Shown here piece after piece: positions 1-12,485 of a DNA stretch of 64,000 nucleotides. Below the pieces are notes generated by a model. The model had not been told where the DNA came from. It saw only the letters and a program-made list of their open reading frames with translations, and searched no databases. Origin of the DNA: Sinonovacula constricta (Eukaryota; Mollusca; Bivalvia; Cardiida; Solecurtidae). A program made the position numbers and the translations under genes. The stretch lies in assembly GCA_007844125.1 (NCBI GenBank), contig CM017558.1, positions 43,638,876 to 43,702,875 on the forward strand, written 5' to 3'. The stretch's first letter is position 1. Each line of letters begins with the position of its first letter.

Positions 1-3000
1 TTTTTAGACTAATACCATTTTCAAATATTTATCTCTTACATTATAGTGATGTTGTTTTGCTTTTATTAGTAAAATTGATCTCACGTAATATTTTAATTCA
101 ATAAAGTTCAGTGTCTGCTGTTAAATAAAACAAAACAAAGAAATGATTAATAAAAAATATAAGTTATATCAATTAAAAAAAATCAATTATAGAAATATAT
201 AAAAATCTTAAGATTTCTAACTCACCAAAAAGTTATAGGAGCAGTTAGGATTTAACAATAAAAAGCCAAGAGTTAATAAATACTGTGTAACTACAGTTAC
301 ATGAGAGCTATGATTACATATCGGCAGCCTATTATTACATTGCATAGTTGCTATGGTTACCAGTGATTACAGGACATTACTGCACACTCTTGTCTGTTTG
401 AACCATGCGACCATTGTGTTTTATACCCATCCCAGCAGACAAACAATGGGAGAAGGATGCAGTTTCTCTAATGAGAAATGATACCTTCATACGCACCATT
501 TACCCATTTTACATCCACCTAGTAGTTGCCATTGTGCTCATATCAAGTGGAAAAATCAAATTTTCTAATGACTTGTGTAATTCTGACGTCAGTTTTCATT
601 ATCAGAAGTTTAGATTTTTTAACAAGTATTCTGAGATTAATGAGAAATCCTGATTGTTCCACTGGGAGATATTAATGCTTGAAAATTAAAAATTGTCTAA
701 ATTGCTATGGTCTGTTTGTAATCTTTACATTATTGTCACAGTTTGGTAAAGGTTTGTTTAATTGGATGTTTTTTAGATCATTCGAGATTTTTAGAGAAAA
801 TGATAACTTGTATATACATTTATTCATTTTAATTTTGATAAAACATAAGGCTCATCTTTCTATGATGCGTAAATAGAAACAATGCAGTATATAATTTATA
901 TACATTTTTATTATCAAAATACCTTAACTATTTATTTAAAAAAAGTAGATTTAATTCTTTGCATTTGTGTTGCTACCATATTAAATTAAAAATATTCAGG
1001 ATGAAAGGAACAATTATTTTTTGTTTAACTATTGTATTACTGCTTGGCATATTCATTGTTGTAAAATGTGTGCAAAGAAAATAAATGTAGAGTAATTGGC
1101 ATGGAGAATAAGGTACAATTTAGCTGTAAAACATTTAGATAAACATTGCTGTCAAAATCTGTAAGCACTCTAGGACCAAATTGTCAAAGAAACAAATCTA
1201 GATGACAATAGAGACTTGCATTACCGTTATTAAATAAACTCTTATCTACGATAAGAAAAATTAATTTGGACATTTTGTAATAGCCCAAGTTACCAATTAT
1301 AGTCTAGAATATTTGTTTGGCACCCCTTGGGTTTTAAGCCAAGTGGACAAGGGGATAAAATGTTGTTTGTTTTCATCATCAACAAAACAGTGCTTTGATA
1401 CAAGTGGCTGTTGGTTGAGGGATTAGGCTCTCAAGGTGAGGGACAAACAGACTCCTGTGCGGACAGGTCAAACGTCAACCAGTCAAACACTGCTGTCCAA
1501 ACTTTCTCAACGAGCATGGGCCAAAAAAGAGGTGCCTCCTGGATATTTGAAATTGAATGTTTTCAACTTGATAAGCCTTGCGTCAATATTGACTACCATC
1601 TTCAAGTTAGAGAACAAATAGCAGTAACAAATCCATGGCTAACTGACACATTAGTTTGGTGGTCCAGTCCAAACAATTCTAACTGTGTCGCCAACAATTT
1701 AATGTTTAGTTAAGACACAGGTTGTTACATCATGAGCAGGATGCTATAATAAGAAAGCAAAAAACAGACTGGTTCCATGACATAGGATTTGCTGCAGTCA
1801 ACATTTGTACAATAGATACAAACCAGTCCAGGTGTGATTTCTATACATCTTATTTGAGTAGAAGCCAAAATTTTGAGGACATTCAAGGAGTTTCTCTTTT
1901 CCTTGAGTAGTTTGTATCTAAAAGAACGGAAGTATTTCATATGTGATCCAATCTTGTTAGAAAAAAAAAGTACATGTCCCCACCCCTTCCAAAAGAAAGT
2001 AATAATACAAAGGATGTCTTGACTTTAAGATTTCTATGAGTTTAAAGTGTAAAATATTCTCTTTTTTTAGGTGAGCTTTACAAGAGTTAGTGTGCACCAT
2101 TCAAAGACACAAAAAGGGTGAAGCACTTTAATGACTAAAATTGGTGAGTAGATTTTAATAATTAACTCTTTCAGTACACTGCATGTAACTGTCATTGGAT
2201 ATTATTAATATTTAATTGGTATTTGTCATGACTGCCATGATAATTACTACCATTTATATATTATTATAACTATTCATAATTATAAAAAAAACATGCATTG
2301 TTTATATGTTTTCTATTATTTATTATATATAATAGTTTACATTGTTAAAATGATAATAATCACTGTCACAGCATCTGTTGAAGCAACATCTGTATACGTC
2401 GCAATAATATCTTTATTTGACCACTCACCGAGCAATCTGCCAGTACATTATTCTTCCTTAATATCAGCATGCTGAAATTAATAAATCCATCATGCATTTG
2501 ATTTGCCACCACAAGAAAGTCAATTATTTGTTCTCTGAATTAATTCCTTCCATCTTGCCTTAGCCAAACAGAGTGTATCAAAGGTGTATTTGATGAAATC
2601 AATCCTTCTATCAATAAGCATTGTTTAGCCAAGACCTTCATATCTGTGAGCCTGAATATTTTGATTTTATTTAATGTGGACATCTTTGAAGTTTGTGTTG
2701 GCCAACAATGGTTTAATTACTGGACATTGCCGTCTGACCAGTGGTCAGTTAAATACAGTTCACAGATGGTGTTAGGCTGGACAGCTGACAATTGGGGGAG
2801 CGAGATTGAAACAGAATTCAAGGCATAGACAGGAACTTTGGACACCTTTCTCAACAATTCTCTTGGTCCATCTCAAGCTTGAAAATATTAACAGACATGG
2901 TTACAGACTTTTTTATGTATCCAGTTTTTGCAAAATTGGACAGTATCTGTATACTATATTGGTTGGAAGCTGTAAGATTATGATTGCTTTTCAAAATCAA

Positions 3001-6000
3001 ACAATCACATTTTATACAAGTATGGTTCAGAATTTGACGAAGATTAAAGTTTAATTATTTTGAGCATTAAAGGGTGTTTAAAGTCTCTGGATGTCATCTT
3101 GATCCTTTAAGCAATGTCCAGTTGTTGGTCAAGCAAGGGAGCAAGATGTGAGAAGGGGCCTGATACAACTGATTGACCATCAAGGTGTGGTCTTCAATGG
3201 TCACTGAGTTCCAACAGTGCTCAGTATCCCACTTTAGCCACTCATTCCATGTTAATCAAAATAAATTATTCTCTTGATTGTTGGTTTTGTGTGGTCACTC
3301 TTCAACCACTGGTCACTTTCTCATGGCTGGGGAGCCAATTTTGGTCACAGTGAGTTAAGTCCACCTTTGACTTGGTTTGTATTCGAGGGCATGCTGTTAC
3401 AATTGATTCTTGATGCAAATGATTGTGTCGTCCTGTAGCTGATTTGCATAGAAATCATGTTTGTGAAAATCGAACATCTCAAGTTTGGTGTCTTTCAATG
3501 CATACACTTTATATTCTGATCGTTTGGGGTCTCGCTTAACAAGATAGAGGTGAGAGAAAGTGACATGAATGTGGAGGTAATTCAAGCCTGGAACAATCAA
3601 TAAAATTGACTGGTGTTGGCTCAGAGGAAAGTGCATTCAGTACAGGGCCTAATGTTTAAATACACTGATTGTGCCCAGGGAGCAAGTCATTGTGCTGAAT
3701 AGAAAAAAATATTGTAGCAATATTTAAAATGAATATTAATGGGCAAAATCCTTAATAAAAAATTTATATAAATTATATGTTATGTGCGTAAAACTGTTAC
3801 ATATCAGTCTTAATGTTAATATTTATTTTTAAGTCAATAATTATTTCATATTTGTATCTTTCAGTCATTGATTTGTTTTTTTCATTATATTAAAAGGAAA
3901 AACTAGATTACTGTCCTATAGAAGTAGTTATTGATATTCGTACGATTATAGTCAAATGTTCTTCTTTTCCTCTATTGGGTAACAGCTGCAGATGTACCCT
4001 TCAACAGTATTTTAAAAAGTTGCTCTTAAAACATTTCTAAATTGGGTTTAGAACAAAGTGAGCATTTTGAAGCCATGGTAACAGGTTGCTAGGCAGCTGT
4101 CTGTGATATGATCTAGAGAGATAGTGATCCGGTTGTGCTCGTTGTTGTTAGATTATGGTTTATACTGTCACAACATTACAGACTAATGAACCAAGAGATT
4201 GTAATCACAACAAAAAGTCATGCAAACAAACAACAATGTTTCTGGGGCTGAGTTAGTGATGGGGATGACTTTTTATTCATGCATTATCAGGTAGCTGTTG
4301 TTGATTTAGTGTGAACGTCAGTTTTAGAGAGTTTCCCATAATTTTAAAGATATGTAAAAAGTGCATTTTAAAGGATTTTAAAATCTATCATAATTCATTA
4401 TTTAATATTATCTACATTTATAACAATTATTTAAAATGTAACTATATTTTATATAATTTTGTAACTGTAACTGTATTTTAAATAATCTTATAACTGTAAC
4501 TAAATAAATATTTTATATAATGTCATTCCCACCTGACAACTAAAGCCATGTATTGCTCTATAATGCCACACAGTAACCTACTGACATATCAGTAGCCACA
4601 CTCTTAACTCTCCTGCAGTAACCTTTATTTCTTGGAGTATTTTTATGATATAGATGTAATAATAACAAAATGCAGATTGTGACATGGTGTGAGTGACTCT
4701 TGTAATCATTTAAACATTACTGACAGCATACTCATTTTTCCTAAATTAATTGTAAGATTATTTTTTCTTGTTTCAAATGCTCCATCTACGCTGTTGTGCC
4801 CATTTAGAGATAACCCATATTTCCCATGATGCATTTCATGGTGATAATTACGGGGCTTGTGACCCCTTGCCCACCCCTTCTATTGTACACTATTGTCCTA
4901 TGATGTCCAGTTATTGTCCACTGTAGTCCAGCCATGGCCTCTGGCTGCTAGATGACCATCTACCAACTGTACCTTGTGGTCTAACTGGCTGATTCATAGC
5001 CTAATACAAGTGACAAAAAAGGTAGGAAAGGTGATAAAAATGTGATCTGTAGCAATCTATGTTCACAGAAAATCAGGTTTCGAGAGATAGTGTTCTTACA
5101 CAGTCAGAGTTGCCTACCTGAGATCTTTGAAGGTTCAAACTCCTGATGGCATCAACGAGTTTCATTAAATCATCCTTTCAACCTGACTGAAAGAATGTTG
5201 ATATTTAAGATCTTTATTATTCTGCCTATTATTGCTTAATTTTTTCATTTTCAGTTGGTTAAATGTGCCATAAAATTATAAAGATTTCATATATTTATTC
5301 TTACCTTCAAGCAATCACACCCACCAAAATCATGTGCTATGGTTTTCTTCTTTTTCATTTGGCCACTTCCTAATATTGATGACAGCAAAAAAAAGTATTA
5401 TTTAATTGCATAAATTTGTATGCAACCATTGAGTTGTACACTGTGAAAAACATAATAGCTTCAATGTTATGAGGCCTATTTCAGCAGAAATGTTATTTCC
5501 AGATAGTAGTAGGCATAAACATTATTGCAGTGGTCAGTTCTGGGTTAATGGGGTCAGTGGACAGTAACAGCATGATAGACATGGGTCATGTGACAGGGTG
5601 TTAGGTAACCGTGACAACCTGGGTTACATGGGTTCTGGATACAGCTGCTGAAAGCCTGTAATTTACACCCTGATCCCAAATCCTATCTGATCTTGCTACT
5701 TCCATCATTGTCACAGTGTAGTAATTACAGACCTGAATCACCTGTAGGTCATTATCTGTTACCTGTGTACACTTATGGTCCCATAGATGTTTCATCTAAT
5801 TCTGTTTAAGTTTACAAGTAGAGTGCAATATTCTTACTTCATGTATGGTCTATACAGTATGTAAAATATTTTTAGTGTTCACAAGTTTGAAATTAATTTT
5901 ATTTAAGACTACAATGACAAATATTATTAAATTGTGTAGTGTATCAAAACATAAAATAATGCTTAGTTGTTTGAATTCATAAATGGATGTTTCTATCATT

Positions 6001-7463
6001 GTGAACAAAAAACCCAGGTTTAGTTGCTACATTTGTTAAATGCCTTAATAGTATAGTGGCATAAAATTACTTTCCCAACCCTAAGCCTGTGCTTTGAAGT
6101 GTGAAACAAGAGATAACTTGTTTTGTATGCTCTGGTCAATCCTTGGTCAATTTTGTCCAACTATTCTGGATGTACAATGAACATGTCTGACAGCTATGGC
6201 TGAACAGTGACCAGAATGTGGTAATGGGCCAAGATAAAGATCTATCCCTGGTTCTACCCACACTGAACCTCCCCACACATTTAATTGGGTACCTGCTGTA
6301 CAATTATCACCTTCTCTGATCTGAAATAAGATAGAATTGTATTCCATCTCTGTCTATTTTGTCAACTATTTTGGTAATTTTAATGATACTTTTTGATCAT
6401 TAATGCCTCACTTTGTTCTGGCTGTAAATTATCAATAAATGATTCATTGTTACCCTGATACCTGTTGTTCACTAATTGAATTTTACTTCTGAAGCCGTAA
6501 ATTGGGAAAGATTGTGTTTTGAGATTTTCATTACAAAAGATATCTACCAACAAAGCTTTGCATTGGCACTAAGATGTTTTTCAATGCTGTCACTATAATA
6601 AATTACTTCAATTTACCCTTTCCTTAATCCTTGTGATGGATAGGATTGTTCTTGGTCAATACAAGCTTTCTCGCAAGGGATTTGTTTCTAAGTCCATGTT
6701 ACAGAGATGCTTATTGGCAATGTGCGAATTTCTGATAGAATGTTATGTGTGCAGTAATCCCAGTAATTACCTTCCGTGTGTCAAGGGAATCAATGTCATG
6801 TATTGATTGTATCCAACAGGAAACACAAGTACAACATCTAATGGCAATGTTGCTTGATTCCTGACAACAATCAGAACCATTAGTCCATTCTCAGATATGA
6901 TATAAAAGTCACAATTAATCTTAATTAGATGTATTAACTGCTTGAACTTGTAAGGACAGATAGCTAATGTCTTTACTTGTTTAAACATTTATATATTCTC
7001 TTTTTGTTTGAACATTGATGGTTTTGTATTTATTGTCTCCTTACATAAGGCGAATATTGTAACATATTATGCAGACTTTACTGTTAATTAGGCATATTTT
7101 TACAAAAACTCTTTTATCAGTTAACTTTTGTATTAGAATATGCTCTTTTCTTTTACTCTTTTATGAATTGTTAATTGTTTGTTTTGATCTTTGTGATTTT
7201 TTTATCGTTGTGCCAAACCCTTGTACAAACCATTAACACTGTAACATAAATATAAACTAGTGTTTTGTCTAGATTTGCTTTCTTTGAATGTATAACTTCT
7301 TTTAGCTCATACATGAACTTGTAAGGACTAATTCTGAAATCTGGTGTCATAACTAATCTTGTTTGTTGACCTTTTTTCTTTGTCTTTTATTTACTGTTGT
7401 TTTTTATTCCTAGCTTATGACACTGACTTGTCACCTGTGCTGATTTATTTACTTTAACAACAG
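1..7463. other. AT-rich non-coding stretch
   Basis: No open frame here has the composition, motifs or splice context of a real gene; the open stretches are short and typical of chance in AT-rich DNA. Many T-rich tracts ending in AG are present but none borders a convincing coding segment. If the exon at 7464-7580 is real, part of this stretch is intron of the same gene. Confidence 0.6.
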
Positions 7464-7580
7464 GCTCCATTGTATATGCTTATGTATTCTTGTCTTACAT
7501 CTGGTTACCCCCAAGAGGTACTTGATGATAATGTTTATACCAACAGTGCCTTTGAGATGCCACTCTATGAAGAGTTCTAG
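7464..7580 (+). CDS. Candidate terminal coding exon of an unidentified gene
   Basis: After an acceptor-like TTTAACAACAG (ending at 7463) the frame stays open for 38 codons and then stops with TAG at 7578-7580. The last part reads like the cytoplasmic C-terminus of a receptor or adhesion protein: acidic, with tyrosines in NVYTNSAFEMPLYEEF. The first dozen residues are less convincing, so a later acceptor, for example the AG near 7516, is possible. A polyadenylation signal follows at 7995-8000. I do not recognise the family and found no upstream exon in the window. Chance openness over 38 codons is not negligible, so the call rests on the composition of the last twenty residues plus the splice and poly(A) context. 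Confidence 0.35.
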   Translation, partial: APLYMLMYSCLTSGYPQEVLDDNVYTNSAFEMPLYEEF

Positions 7581-7994
7581 GGCACCATCTTAAGGTGAAG
7601 TGCTGGGCATCATTACCTTTTGTATCATTCTCAGGTAGTCTCAGGTAGATATGAGGACACCTTTGTGTGGACATGAAAGCCAGGCTGACTGGTATCTTAG
7701 ATGTGAGAGGACTTGATGTATAGTAGATAATCTAATAATGGGGTAGTCAAGGGTCCACAGGCTTTGTTTGGGCTACGGACACATAGTGGACACAAAGTGG
7801 ACCCCCAGGGTCTTGGGCTCTCAACCCAACGGTGCTCTTAGTGGGATGCCCACTAGTCGAGGACCATTTACTGACTAACAGGGTTAACTAGAGTGGCACA
7901 TACACATACAGGCTTAGCAAGTAGGATGGACCATTTATAGTCACATACAAAACAGCTGAGGAATGACAATAGATAGGTCACTTGAATACAAGCA

Positions 7995-8000
7995 AATAAA
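7995..8000 (+). terminator. Possible polyadenylation signal AATAAA
   Basis: AATAAA lies about 415 bases after the stop of the candidate exon ending at 7580. It would give a short 3' untranslated region (7581 to about 8020). AATAAA is frequent by chance in such AT-rich DNA, so it only adds weight if the exon is real. The DNA from here to 8263 shows nothing else. Confidence 0.25.
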
Positions 8001-8263
8001 AAACATCAACATTATATGAGAAACAATTTGTGACAACCAAACATTGTGAAGTTGTTAATAGGGCACACAATTAAACAAGTTTAAGGGTTAATGAATTACA
8101 GAATTTATGCGGCAGTAACTATATTATTGTTTGAAACTGTCTTTATACAGTGTTCTTTGTCAGAAGCTTTGCTATTACTTCCTCAACATATTATTTTATT
8201 GTATCTATTTAATATTCATCGAATGACAACATAATTATCTTCCTGAATAGTTTCCTGGTAATT

Positions 8264-8990
8264 TAATCAGTAAATGCACTTACATCTGTCTATCAGTAAA
8301 TACACTTGCATCTGTCTATCAGTAAATACACTTACATCTGTCTATCAGTAAATGCACTTACATCTGTCTATCAGTAAATAAACTTACATCTGTCTATCAG
8401 TAAATAAACTTACATCTGTCTATCAGTAAATACACTTACATCTGTCTATCAGTAAATGCACTTACATCTGTCTATCAGTAAATAAACTTACATCTGTCTA
8501 TCAGTAAATAACTTACATCTGTCTATCAGTAAATGCACTTGCATCTGTCTATCAGTAAATAAACTTACATCTGTCTATCAGTAAATAAACTTACATCTGT
8601 CTATCAGTAAATAAACTTGCATCTGTCCAGTAAATAAACTTACATCTGTCTATCAGTAAATAAACTTACATCTGTCTATCAGTAAATAAACTTGCATCTG
8701 TCCAGTAAATAAACTTGCATCTGTCCAGTAAATGCACTTACATCTGTCTATCAGTAAATAAACTTGCATCTGTCCAGTAAATAAACTTGCATCTGTCCAG
8801 TAAATGCACTTGCATCTGTCTATCAGTAAATACACTTGCATCTGTCCAGTAAATGCACTTGCATCAGTCTATTGGTAAATGTGCTTGCATCTGTCTATCA
8901 GTAAATGTGCTTGCATCTGTCTATTGGTAAATACACTTGCATCTGTCTATCAGTAAATGTGCTTGTATTGGTCTGTCAGTAAAGGCTCTT
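8264..8990. repeat. Minisatellite, 26-bp unit with a 23-bp variant
   Basis: Head-to-tail copies of a unit built around CAGTAAATAAACTTACATCT and the spacer GTCTAT. Most units are 26 bp. Several between about 8628 and 8860 lack three bases of the TCTATC spacer (giving TCCAG) and are 23 bp. Units also differ at fixed positions (AAACTT, GCACTT, ACACTT; TTACATC or TTGCATC). The last units (from about 8880) are more diverged, as expected at the old edge of an array. Open frames across it are a by-product of the repeat and are not coding. Confidence 0.95.
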
Positions 8991-10624
8991 GGTTTCCCTC
9001 CATTTTCAAAAGGTTAAAATTGTTTTTGGGATTTTGATTGCTGAGAATGACTTAAAATCAGCAAAACAAAAAACAAGATGTCCAGGGACTGACATGGGGA
9101 GATAACTTGGTGTTTGACTATAAATGACATCATTTACAGCTGGTGTCACCATACAAACATACCCATTACCGTAGACAATGCAATACTTAAAGGATTAAAT
9201 GTAAAATCATTTAGACAAACATTAAAGTCTTAGCAGCCATCTTCAGTATCTTGCAGCATTAAGATAGTAACAGTTAGGGTGGATGGGTTATTGCCCTTGG
9301 ATCAACAGATAAGGGGCTGTAGCAAGGTGTCAGGGGTCAGATAAAGGGATTAGAGCCATTAGGGGCTTGGACAGATTAATGGATAAGAATCAGTTAAAGG
9401 ATAAACTGTATATGATGCCGGGGTTTTAGGTCTTAAATGGATTCGAAAGGGATTCTGGGCCTGGTTGTGGAAAGATGTTTTGTAGTGTTTTTGGAATAAA
9501 CAAGTACATTGAATTGTTTTATTTTTAATGATGTTTTAGAATCATAGTTTAATTCATTTTATCCTGTTTTGTTTTATGATTAAAATCAAAATCTTCACAA
9601 ATGACAAAAATATTTATATTTTTTTTAATTTTATAATGTTTCTCTTGTCTTTGAGCACTACAATGTAGTTAAAATAATACAACAATAATAGTTTAAGTAA
9701 TACAGCAATAATATAATATTTATATATATCAATAAAATACACAATAATGATCGTAATCATGTAACTGATGTCCTGGTATTTAAAAAATGATATAAAAAAC
9801 ACATCCTCTATTCTGCATGTTTTTCAAGCATTGACAAATCTATATGCCTTATTTCTTTTTTCTAAAGTACATTGGTTGTCTCTTTTAATTTTATTTTTCC
9901 CTTCTGATCTTAAAGTTTTATTCTTAGTTTGATCTATGCCAAGCTGGTGTCAGAGTTGGTTTATGAGACTGCAGTGATATTGAATGTCCCAAACTACAAC
10001 CCTTTGTCCCTCCAGGGTCAAACCAGGCCGCATGTACCCCAACCCCTCTGTCAATTCGAACTCATCTATAATTTCAAAGTTTTTTTTCTGCATCCATGAT
10101 GATGATGATATTTGTTTGATATTTATGGGAAGATAAATTATCTTTACCCTTTGCTCCCATATCAAAGAAAGGTTGGTTCATTTAAAGCATTAATTATTCA
10201 AATGCAGATTGGGTTTCCTGGTGTTTTTTTCACAGTTTCAAATTCTGAACCAAAGAAAAAGTTTTTATAGAGAACAACCATGATAGTCACAACAGTTTCT
10301 GAAAAATACATTACAGCAATTCTGTAAGGCCTTGTTTACTTTGACGAGAGTTTTACAAACAATTTGACATGGCCAAACTGGGCTTGATAGATATTGATAA
10401 TAGGATGACATGGCGGAAAGAGCCGAATAAAGGATGATTTTCATATTTTTCATGAATAAATTTGAGTCCATGTCAACACACAGTGGATAAAGGACAAGTG
10501 GCAGCAGCTGGAACTATAGAGATAATTGACAGCTCTCAGATTAAATCTGTCATCAAAAACACCTTATTACCATCATCTCACTCATCTTTGTCCAAGGTTT
10601 GCATCATGTCAATATAATGTTGCT
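8991..10624. other. Non-coding stretch, nothing specific seen
   Basis: AT-rich sequence with long T and A tracts. No gene-like frame, RNA gene or inverted-repeat element was seen. Confidence 0.5.
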
Positions 10625-11059
10625 ATTCTAGGAAGCTGGAGTTATCAGGTTTAAACATGGGGGTTTTGATTCTAGGAAGCTGGAGTCATCGGGTTTATAC
10701 ATGGGGGATGCTGGAGTTACCAGGTTTATACATTGGGGATGCTGGAGTTAGCAGGTTTATACATAGTTACCAGGTTTATACATGGTGATGCTGGAGTTAC
10801 CAGGTTTATACATAGTTACCAGGTTTATACATGGGGATGCTGGAGTTACCAGGTTTATACATAGTTACCAGGTTTATACATGGGGATGCTGGAGTTACCA
10901 GGTTTATACACCGTTACCAGGTTTATACATGGTGATGCTGGAGTTACCAGGTTTATACATAGTTACCAGGTTTATACATGGGGATGCTGGAGTTACCAGG
11001 TTTATACACCGTTACCCGGTTTATACATGGTGATGCTGGAGTTACCAGGTTTATACATT
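10625..11059. repeat. Compound minisatellite, 30 + 19 bp (49-bp higher-order unit)
   Basis: Two related sub-units alternate. A 30-bp one contains GGTTTATACATGGGGATGCT followed by GGAGTTACCA; a 19-bp one is CAGGTTTATACATAGTTAC. Together they make a 49-bp higher-order unit repeated across most of the array. Variants carry ATGGTGATG instead of ATGGGGATG, or ACACCG instead of ACATAG. The first copies (10629-10740) are more diverged (GGTTTAAACATGG). Open frames here are repeat artefacts. Confidence 0.95.
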
Positions 11060-12377
11060 TGTTGTGCCAAGAATATTATCCCGGTAGTTGAATGTTTGGG
11101 AAAAGACTCTGTATTCAAAGGGATTCAAGTTGGTATTTCTGTTTAACAAACAGTAGTAGACCTCTATGATCTTAAGATGTAAAATAGTATTAAATAAATC
11201 TTCAAAGCCTCAATGCTGGACTTCCTTAAGCAGACATGTTGTCAAGACTTCATTTATCAACTTACAATTTAGCAAAAACTGACAGTGAAAGCATTTACTA
11301 TAAGTTTTTAAGGCAACACTTAGCCAAACTTTTTAGCAAAAAAAAAACAAACCTACTCACTTTTCTATGTAATTTTGTAACTAGAAAGACAGTCTCCAAG
11401 ACTGGGCAGGAAATAAACAAATGGAAATAAATGGAGATAAAAATGCATTGTTGAGACCTACAGTCTATGTATGCATATAATCCTGTCAAGATTTTTATGT
11501 CTGCCGTGCATAAATAGCATAGGGGCTGGCTTTTTTTGTGGGGGCATGAATGACAAGCAAAAACATCTTACCACAATAGTTGGTTGTAGTCACCATGTAT
11601 GCAAGTCAATGTTTGGTTGTGATGTTGTTAGAAAGAGGATGTGAACATGTGAGAGGTGTCAAAGGTAATGTATGTGACAGACGTGTTCCACATCGAAACT
11701 GTTTGTAAGTGCATGGAAGCAGAACATGATTGTAATTCATTGTGGCAGATGTTACATGGTGCTTCTTCTGTCACTTTTGGGGCCAGAAATACTTTTTTTA
11801 TTACAAATAAATATATGAAAATTAATTAACATTAATATTGGAATAGGAAAAATTGTGTTTTGTTAATATAGTATATTGTATAATACAGTGTAGCAACAAA
11901 TAATCATAGTTGTAGCAGTTCTGTTGTTTTTCATGATAATGAAAGGACAAAACTATCTTTAAACACCATCAACCATCACTCAAAATGTAACCTAACTACA
12001 TCACAACAACATAGCTACATCATCTTTCTATCATAGTGTGAATTCTGCACCTTTTTATCTTACAAAGCAATCAGTACATTATTTAATTAGAGCTCTTCAC
12101 CCTAATACTGTTTATAAACAAAAAAGGTGCCGTCATTGACCCCTTGGGCCTGTCATTCTGAGCCTCTCTTGGAACACCCTTAAGAACCCAGGTGTCAAAT
12201 GTCCTGTGGGTATCATCCTAGCGTCAAACAATCCGTTAAAAATAGCGCAAAATGGTGCACTAATCTTTTCCGCCTTTATTGCAAAATATTTATCCAAGAC
12301 TGGTATAGTTTACCTATGTGGAAAGAGCCGTTATGTTATGGTCAATCATATATGTAAATAGTTGTTTAAGCTCTTTA
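11060..12377. other. Non-coding stretch, nothing specific seen
   Basis: AT-rich sequence without a gene-like frame on either strand and without obvious terminal repeats. Confidence 0.5.
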
Positions 12378-12485
12378 CCTGTTGAGCACAAATTGATCAG
12401 GCTTAGGCAGATAGTGTAGATCCAGATCATCGCACTTCCGCTTGAAACTGTCTGATCAGGACCTGTACTGTTTGCTGTTATCTGT
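12378..12485 (+). repeat. Dispersed repeat module, copy 1
   Basis: This segment shares a series of blocks with 60862-60980 in the same order and orientation: ACCTG(T/C)TGAG, TCAGGCTTAGG, a short GT(A/G)GAT block, and GATCAGGA followed by C(A/T)CTGT and TGCT. Weaker relatives lie near 61388-61460 and 61661-61716. The GATCAGGA(C/T)CTG...CTGTTTGCT block resembles a repeat I associate with bivalve genomes, but that is from memory only. No coding content. Confidence 0.5.

Noticed and set aside
8264..11059. CRISPR-like arrays
   Set aside because: The units are contiguous with no unique spacers and vary in length; they are minisatellites in an animal genome.
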